This document shows, in pieces, positions 44,815 to 49,461 of a stretch of 49,461 bases of DNA (the stretch's first letter is position 1; every line of letters starts with the position of its first letter). This stretch comes from Erysipelotrichia bacterium (GTDB taxonomy: Bacteria > Bacillota_I > Bacilli_A > Erysipelotrichales > Erysipelotrichaceae). The stretch lies in NCBI GenBank assembly GCA_012800355.1, contig JAAZJL010000056.1, forward strand, positions 1 to 49,461. The letters are read 5' to 3'. The translations under genes and the position numbers were made by a program. A model generated the notes under the pieces. That model had not been told where the DNA came from. It did no database searches and worked only from the letters and a program-made list of their open reading frames with translations.

Positions 44815-47364
44815 ATGGATAAAGAAAAAGATGTAGTAATTGAAAATGATGAAAACGATACTTATGACAATATAGAATACATTAATATTTCTTCAGAGGT
44901 TAAAGGTTCGTTTTTAGATTATGCTATGAGTGTTATTGTAGCTAGAGCTTTGCCTGATGCTAGAGACGGAATGAAACCAGTACAAAGAAGAATTTTATAT
45001 GGTATGCACGGACTAGGAAATTACGCTAATTCTTCATATAAAAAGAGTGCTCGTATTGTTGGTGAAGTTATGGGTAAATATCACCCCCATGGCGATAGTT
45101 CAATATATGAAGCAATGGTTAGAATGGCTCAGCCATTTTCATATCGTTATCCTTTGGTAGATGGTCATGGCAACTTTGGTTCGGTTGATGGTGATAGTGC
45201 AGCTGCTCAACGTTATACTGAAGCTAGAATGTCTAAACTTTCAATGGAAATGTTGAGGGACATTCAAAAAGATACGGTTGATTTTGCGGACAACTATGAT
45301 GGAGAAGAAAAAGAACCAGTAGTTTTACCAGCGAAATTTCCAAATTTACTTGTTAATGGAACAACAGGCATTGCAGTAGGGATGGCTACAAATATGCCGC
45401 CACATAACCTAAATGAAACAATTGATGCTTTAAAAGCCTTGATTGATGATCCAGAAATGGAAGTTATTGATTTAATGAATAACTATTTACCTGGACCTGA
45501 TTTTCCAACAGGAGGAATCATTTTAGGAAGAAGCGGTATTAAAAAAGCCTATGAAACTGGAAGAGGAACAATTTATATTCGTTCTAAAGTTGAAATTGTT
45601 GAAATGGAAAGTGGAAAACACGAAATTGTTATTACTGAATTACCATATGGAGTTAATAAGTTAAATTTATATCGTAAAATTATTGATTTAGCCAAAGATA
45701 AAGAAATAGAAGGAATTACTAATACAGTTGATGAATCGAATATGGATGGCATCAAGATATTGATTGAATGTCGAAAAGATATTCAACCAGAAGTTTTATT
45801 AAATCAACTGTATCGTAAAACTCAACTTCAAGTTTCTTATGGTATAAATATGCTAGCTTTAGTAGATAATACTCCAAAAGTTTTATCTATTAAAGAAATT
45901 TTTAAAGTGTACTTAGACCATCAAATTGATGTTATTACTAGAAAAACAAGATTTGATTTAAATAAAGCTTTAGATAGAGCCCATATTTTAGAAGGATTAA
46001 AAATCGCAATCGATAATATCGACGAAATAGTGGATATTATTAAAACAAGCTCAAATGATGACGAAGCATTAAATAGATTAATGGAAAGATTTGGATTATC
46101 TGAGATTCAAGGTAAATCAATTTTAGATATGCAGATGAGAAGACTTACAGGTCTTCAAAGGCAGAAAATAGAAGATGAATACACTGAACTTCAACTTCAA
46201 ATTGCAGATTTTAGAGATATACTTGCTCGCGAAGAAAGAGTTTTAGATATCATTAAGACCGAATTGGATGAAATTAAAGACAAGTTTGGAGATGAAAGAA
46301 AAACCGAAATTAACGATTCGGAAGGCGACATTGATGATGAATCATTAATACCAGTTGAAGAAGTGGTTATTTCTATTACTCACAATGATTATATTAAAAG
46401 AACTACAGTTGACACCTATAAAACTCAAAACAGAGGTGGAAAAGGCATAAGAGGAATGGGATTAAATAGCGATGATATTGTTGATGAAATGATAATTATG
46501 TCTACTCATGATGATTTATTGTTATTTACTAACTTTGGCAAAGTATATCGTATTAAAGGATATAATGTTCCTTCGGCAAGTAGAACCGCAAAAGGTATGC
46601 CTGTAGTAAACTTATTAGATTTAGATGAAAATGAAAAAGTAAAAGCATTAGTAAGTGTTACACCTGATGAAGATTTGAAAGATAAATATTTATGTTTTGT
46701 TACTAAAAATGGTCTAATAAAAAGGGTTGAACTTTCAGAGTTTATCTCAATCAGACAGACTGGAAAGATTGCTATCTCATTAAGAGAAGGAGATCAGTTG
46801 TTTGGAGTTCAAATAACATCGGGTGAAGACGAAATTATTATTGCTGGCGACAATGGAAAGGCAATAAGATTTGATGAAAATGATGTAAGACCAATGGGAA
46901 GGAATGCTTCAGGTGTTAAAGGTTTTGATGTTGATGGCGGAGAAGTAGTTGGAATAGCAACCAGTGCTTCAGGACAGTATATTTTATCTATTACCGAAAA
47001 TGGATACGGCAAGAAAACACAGATAGATGAATATAGATTGACAAAGCGAGGTGGAAAAGGAGTCGCAACTATTAACATTACTGATAAAAACGGAAAATTA
47101 ATGTGCTTGAAAGCAGTTAATGGCGATGAAGATGCATTATTAATGAGTGATGACGGTACAATAATTAGAATTTCATTAGAAACTGTTGCGATATACGGCA
47201 GGAATACACAAGGCGTTAAATTAATTAATGTCGATGAATCAAAACTGGCAGCTGTTACAATAGTTGAACATGAAGAAGATGAAGATTTAGAAGATTTGAC
47301 ATTAGTTGAAAACGAAAATGAAACGGAAGATTTAGATAAAATAGAAATAGAAAACGAAATTTAA
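44815..47364 (+). CDS. gyrA: DNA gyrase subunit A
   Basis: 849 residues. Breakage-reunion domain with catalytic Tyr134 ([10 protein letters not shown]) and quinolone region [11 protein letters not shown], where Ser95 and Glu99 correspond to E. coli Ser83 and Asp87; no classical resistance change. The C-terminal beta-pinwheel begins around residue 540 and has the GyrA box (QNRGGKGI), which marks gyrase rather than topoisomerase IV. The last 35 residues are strongly acidic ([11 protein letters not shown]... ENEI), an acidic tail that may tune supercoiling. GGAGGG before the ATG. Confidence 0.97.
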   Translation: MDKEKDVVIENDENDTYDNIEYINISSEVKGSFLDYAMSVIVARALPDARDGMKPVQRRILYGMHGLGNYANSSYKKSARIVGEVMGKYHPHGDSSIYEAMVRMAQPFSYRYPLVDGHGNFGSVDGDSAAAQRYTEARMSKLSMEMLRDIQKDTVDFADNYDGEEKEPVVLPAKFPNLLVNGTTGIAVGMATNMPPHNLNETIDALKALIDDPEMEVIDLMNNYLPGPDFPTGGIILGRSGIKKAYETGRGTIYIRSKVEIVEMESGKHEIVITELPYGVNKLNLYRKIIDLAKDKEIEGITNTVDESNMDGIKILIECRKDIQPEVLLNQLYRKTQLQVSYGINMLALVDNTPKVLSIKEIFKVYLDHQIDVITRKTRFDLNKALDRAHILEGLKIAIDNIDEIVDIIKTSSNDDEALNRLMERFGLSEIQGKSILDMQMRRLTGLQRQKIEDEYTELQLQIADFRDILAREERVLDIIKTELDEIKDKFGDERKTEINDSEGDIDDESLIPVEEVVISITHNDYIKRTTVDTYKTQNRGGKGIRGMGLNSDDIVDEMIIMSTHDDLLLFTNFGKVYRIKGYNVPSASRTAKGMPVVNLLDLDENEKVKALVSVTPDEDLKDKYLCFVTKNGLIKRVELSEFISIRQTGKIAISLREGDQLFGVQITSGEDEIIIAGDNGKAIRFDENDVRPMGRNASGVKGFDVDGGEVVGIATSASGQYILSITENGYGKKTQIDEYRLTKRGGKGVATINITDKNGKLMCLKAVNGDEDALLMSDDGTIIRISLETVAIYGRNTQGVKLINVDESKLAAVTIVEHEEDEDLEDLTLVENENETEDLDKIEIENEI

Positions 47365-47373
47365 ACTAATAAG

Positions 47374-47402
47374 TTGAATACAAAAGGATAATTTAATATA
47401 AT
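47374..47402 (+). promoter_or_regulatory. serS promoter
   Basis: TTGAAT (47374-47379) and TATAAT (47397-47402), 17-base spacer; start near 47409 at the beginning of the T-box leader. It begins ten bases after the gyrA stop, with no terminator between. Confidence 0.65.
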
Positions 47403-47408
47403 ATTTGT

Positions 47409-47620
47409 AATAGTAATGAAGAGAACTAGTAAGTGAGGTTAAGTTACAGAGAGATGTTGATTGGTGTAAAACATTACGTAAACTCATTGAATCTATCTCG
47501 GAACTGGAAGAAAAACTTCCCGGGTAAAACCGTTATCTAATTAAGTGATTAGTTTTATACTAATTAAGAAGGGTGGCACCACGAGACATCGTCCCTTTGG
47601 ACGATGTTTTTTATTTTAGG
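47409..47620 (+). ncRNA. T-box riboswitch of serS
   Basis: About 210-base leader. Key parts: AGAGAG and GATTGGTG region of stem I (47449-47480), the T-box sequence AAGGGTGGCACCACG (near 47568-47583), and a terminator ACATCGTCC/GGACGATGT followed by T6 (47586-47612). The T-box base-pairs with the NCCA end of uncharged tRNA and favours the antiterminator. By position the tRNA is tRNA-Ser; I could not fix the specifier codon with certainty. Confidence 0.92.
47586..47612 (+). terminator. T-box terminator before serS
   Basis: ACATCGTCC (47586-47594) pairs with GGACGATGT (47599-47607), followed by TTTTT. The antiterminator uses the T-box just upstream. Confidence 0.9.
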
Positions 47621-47630
47621 AGGGAATAGT

Positions 47631-48917
47631 ATGCTAGACATGAATTTTATAAGAAACAATACTGATTTAGTTAAAGAGAATATTAAAAGAAAGTTTCAGG
47701 ATGACAAGCTTCCTTTAGTTGATGAACTCATTGAACTAGATAAGGAATATAGAAATTATAAAGCGATGGATGATGAATTAAGAAGCCAAAGAAATCAATT
47801 ATCTAAACAAATTGGCGTTTTAATTGGCCAAGGCAAAAAAGAAGAAGCTAAAGAACTAAGAGAAAAAGTTTTAGAAATTGCAGACCAACTTAAAGAAAAT
47901 GAACATAAAGAGGAAACTCTTTATGAAAAGGTCAACAAAATTCAAATGATGATTCCTAACATGGTAGCTGAAGATGTTCCTTTAGGAAGAAGCGATGAAG
48001 AAAATGTTGAAGCGGCTAGATTTGGAGAAGCAAAAATTCCTGCTTATGAAATACCTTATCACTCAGAAATTATGTCTAATTTTAATGGTTTAGATAAAGA
48101 AGCTGCTGGTAGAGTATCAGGTTCTGGTTTTTATTACTTTATGGGTGATATCGCTAGATTGCATTCAGCTGTACTAACATATGCTAGAGACTTTATGATA
48201 GACAAAGGTTTTACTTATTGTATTCCTCCATTTATGATTAGAAGCAGTGCAGTAGATGGAGTTATGTCTTTTGCCGAAAAAGAAGGAATGATGTATAAAA
48301 TTGAAGGCGAAGATTTATACTTAATTGGCACATCAGAACATTCTATGATTGCTAAATTTAAAGATCAAATACTAAAAGAAGAACAACTTCCTATCACTAT
48401 GACCTCTTATTCTCCTTGCTTTAGAAAAGAAGTAGGTGCTCATGGCATTGAAGAAAGAGGAGTATATAGAGTTCATCAGTTTGAAAAGCAAGAAATGATT
48501 GTCTTATGTAAACCTGAAGATAGTGATATGTGGTATGAAAAGATGTGGAAGTATTCTGTTGAGTTACTACAAACATTAGATATACCTGCAAGACAACTGG
48601 TTTGTTGCACTGGTGATTTAGCTGATTTAAAGTATAGAAGTTGTGATATTGAAGCTTGGTCACCAAGACAAGAGAAATTCTTTGAAGTTTGCTCTTGTTC
48701 AAATTTGACCGATGCACAAGCAAGAAGATTAGGTATTAGAGCACAAGGAAATGATGATAAGTATTTTGTTCACACTTTAAACAATACTGTGGTTGCTACT
48801 CCAAGAATGTTAATTGCATTTTTAGAAAACAATTTAAACGAAGATGGATCAATAACTATTCCAAAAGCATTACAACCATATATGGGTGGAAAAGAAGCGA
48901 TTGTTCCAAACGTGTAG
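47631..48917 (+). CDS. serS: Serine--tRNA ligase
   Basis: 428 residues; ATG at 47631, with AGGAGGG seven bases upstream (an in-frame start at 47604 lies in the T-box terminator and is rejected). Long N-terminal helical hairpin (residues 25-105) that binds the tRNA variable arm. Class II motif 2 FRKEVGAHGIEERGVYRVHQFEK, motif 3 NTVVATPRMLIAFLENN. Charges tRNA-Ser and tRNA-Sec. Controlled by the T-box upstream. Confidence 0.97.
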   Translation: MLDMNFIRNNTDLVKENIKRKFQDDKLPLVDELIELDKEYRNYKAMDDELRSQRNQLSKQIGVLIGQGKKEEAKELREKVLEIADQLKENEHKEETLYEKVNKIQMMIPNMVAEDVPLGRSDEENVEAARFGEAKIPAYEIPYHSEIMSNFNGLDKEAAGRVSGSGFYYFMGDIARLHSAVLTYARDFMIDKGFTYCIPPFMIRSSAVDGVMSFAEKEGMMYKIEGEDLYLIGTSEHSMIAKFKDQILKEEQLPITMTSYSPCFRKEVGAHGIEERGVYRVHQFEKQEMIVLCKPEDSDMWYEKMWKYSVELLQTLDIPARQLVCCTGDLADLKYRSCDIEAWSPRQEKFFEVCSCSNLTDAQARRLGIRAQGNDDKYFVHTLNNTVVATPRMLIAFLENNLNEDGSITIPKALQPYMGGKEAIVPNV

Positions 48918-48926
48918 TTAAAAATT

Positions 48927-48952
48927 AAAACGACTTAAGGGTCGTTTTTTTT
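48927..48952 (+). terminator. Terminator after serS
   Basis: AAAACGAC pairs with GTCGTTTT around TTAAGG, then T-run. Confidence 0.88.
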
Positions 48953-48991
48953 GTGTTTATATGAAATATTTAAAAAGTTAAATTAAAAATG

Positions 48992-49019
48992 TTGAAAAAT
49001 AAGAAAAATTTAGTATAAT
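48992..49019 (+). promoter_or_regulatory. Promoter of the small lipoprotein gene
   Basis: TTGAAA (48992-48997), 16-base spacer, TATAAT (49014-49019). It would give an unusually long leader of about 210 bases before the ATG at 49236. Confidence 0.65.
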
Positions 49020-49072
49020 GTAAGCAATAAAACGTTTCAGACTATAATTTGGTCAAAAATAAAAAATAGTAA

Positions 49073-49121
49073 AGCAAGTTATACTTGCTCAATTGTTTTG
49101 CTTTTGTAATGAAAACAATTG
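49073..49121 (+). other. Tandem hairpins in the lipoprotein leader
   Basis: AGCAAGT/ACTTGCT (49073-49089, loop TATA) directly followed by CAATTGTTTT/AAAACAATTG (49090-49121, loop of 12). The second lacks a T-run, so it does not look like a terminator; the rest of the leader is A/T-rich and without an obvious structure. Confidence 0.4.
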
Positions 49122-49235
49122 AATTTGAAAATGATGTAATAAAAAACAATTTGTTTGATAAAAATAGAAAAAAAACAGTCGATTTTATCAGCAAAAGCTT
49201 AGGCTTTATAAATATAAAAAGAAAAGGAGGAGAAA

Positions 49236-49457
49236 ATGAAAAAAATATTTAGAGTATTATTAATTGTGATGTTATTAATAGCAACAGGATGTAACAAAGA
49301 AGGTAACGGAGGGGGAAAACCGGCATTAAAGACCACTGAAATTGGTGATGGTTTAATTAACTCATATCGTTCAACGGGAAAATATTCAAAAGTTGAAAGA
49401 GATTACTTGCCAAAAGAAATTGCTGATATTGGGTTAGACTATATTGTATATGAATAA
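49236..49457 (+). CDS. Small predicted lipoprotein
   Basis: 73 residues. Signal peptide MKKIFRVLLIVMLLIATGC with lipobox ending at Cys19, then a glycine-rich linker (NKEGNGGGK) and about 45 polar residues. No known domain recognised. GGAGGAG eight bases before the ATG. It could be a complete small lipoprotein or the first part of a larger one interrupted by an early stop; the window ends four bases after it, so what follows cannot be seen. Confidence 0.7.
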   Translation: MKKIFRVLLIVMLLIATGCNKEGNGGGKPALKTTEIGDGLINSYRSTGKYSKVERDYLPKEIADIGLDYIVYE

Positions 49458-49461
49458 GAAA

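Noticed and set aside
47604-47630. Longer serS start (MFFILGGNS...)
   Set aside because: It would begin within the T-box terminator stem; the AGGAGGG-supported ATG at 47631 gives the standard SerRS N-terminus.

Overview
The window is one chromosomal segment of a very AT-rich, low-GC Gram-positive bacterium (Bacillota). Gene content and style (dnaA-dnaN-yaaA-recF-gyrB-gyrA order, rpmH-rnpA-yidC-jag, a serS T-box, a long clostridial-type GluRS, DapL, a c-di-AMP receptor, dockerin-bearing surface proteins) fit an uncultured gut Erysipelotrichia or Clostridia-like lineage; the exact taxon is inference. TAA is the usual stop, TAG less frequent, TGA rare. No rRNA, tRNA, CRISPR array, complete insertion sequence or prophage was seen.

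The window carries the chromosomal origin. Six perfect 9-mer DnaA boxes lie at 38477-38718, between the dnaA gene (plus strand) and a minus-strand surface-protein operon. Most genes left of it run on the minus strand and all genes right of it on the plus strand, so most of the window is transcribed away from the origin. Right of oriC: dnaA, dnaN, yaaA, recF, gyrB, gyrA, then serS behind a T-box and a small lipoprotein gene. Left of oriC the usual neighbour rpmH is displaced by about 12 kb. The inserted block holds a dockerin-tagged glucosaminidase, a membrane-anchored cohesin-like protein and HtrA (38398-33974), a mannose-type PTS operon with a BtpA-family protein and a divergent GntR repressor (33822-30144), a PLP-homeostasis protein, DapL with an overlapping symporter, and a prepilin peptidase. 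Then come rpmH, rnpA, yidC, jag and an ABC exporter pair.

From about 20.7 kb down to 14.3 kb are housekeeping and conserved-unknown genes: rarA, dtd, DUF951, ychF, the c-di-AMP receptor darA with a bactofilin, a YhfX-like PLP protein, a flavin-reductase-like protein, a degenerate PfkB-like protein, ispF and an HMA-like protein without its metal cysteines. Between 5.9 and 12.5 kb lies an accessory stretch: a MerR-controlled ABC exporter, KtrB-KtrA potassium uptake and an ArsB/NhaD-type ion transporter, the last two systems each behind a potentially structured leader. KtrA and DarA are both in families that bind c-di-AMP, so potassium and second-messenger physiology are probably linked. The first 4.5 kb is a metG-gltX-S66 peptidase operon divergent from an aminopeptidase P-family gene; the MetRS has lost the usual KMSKS sequence.

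The observations I rate highest are the adjacent cohesin-like and dockerin genes beside oriC, the MetRS with an altered KMSKS loop, the two unclassified leader RNAs in the ion-transport region, the split rpmH/dnaA junction, and a recurrent extended -10 promoter (TGnTAWAAT) that in two cases predicts leaderless mRNAs. All family assignments are from reading motifs; no database search was possible.
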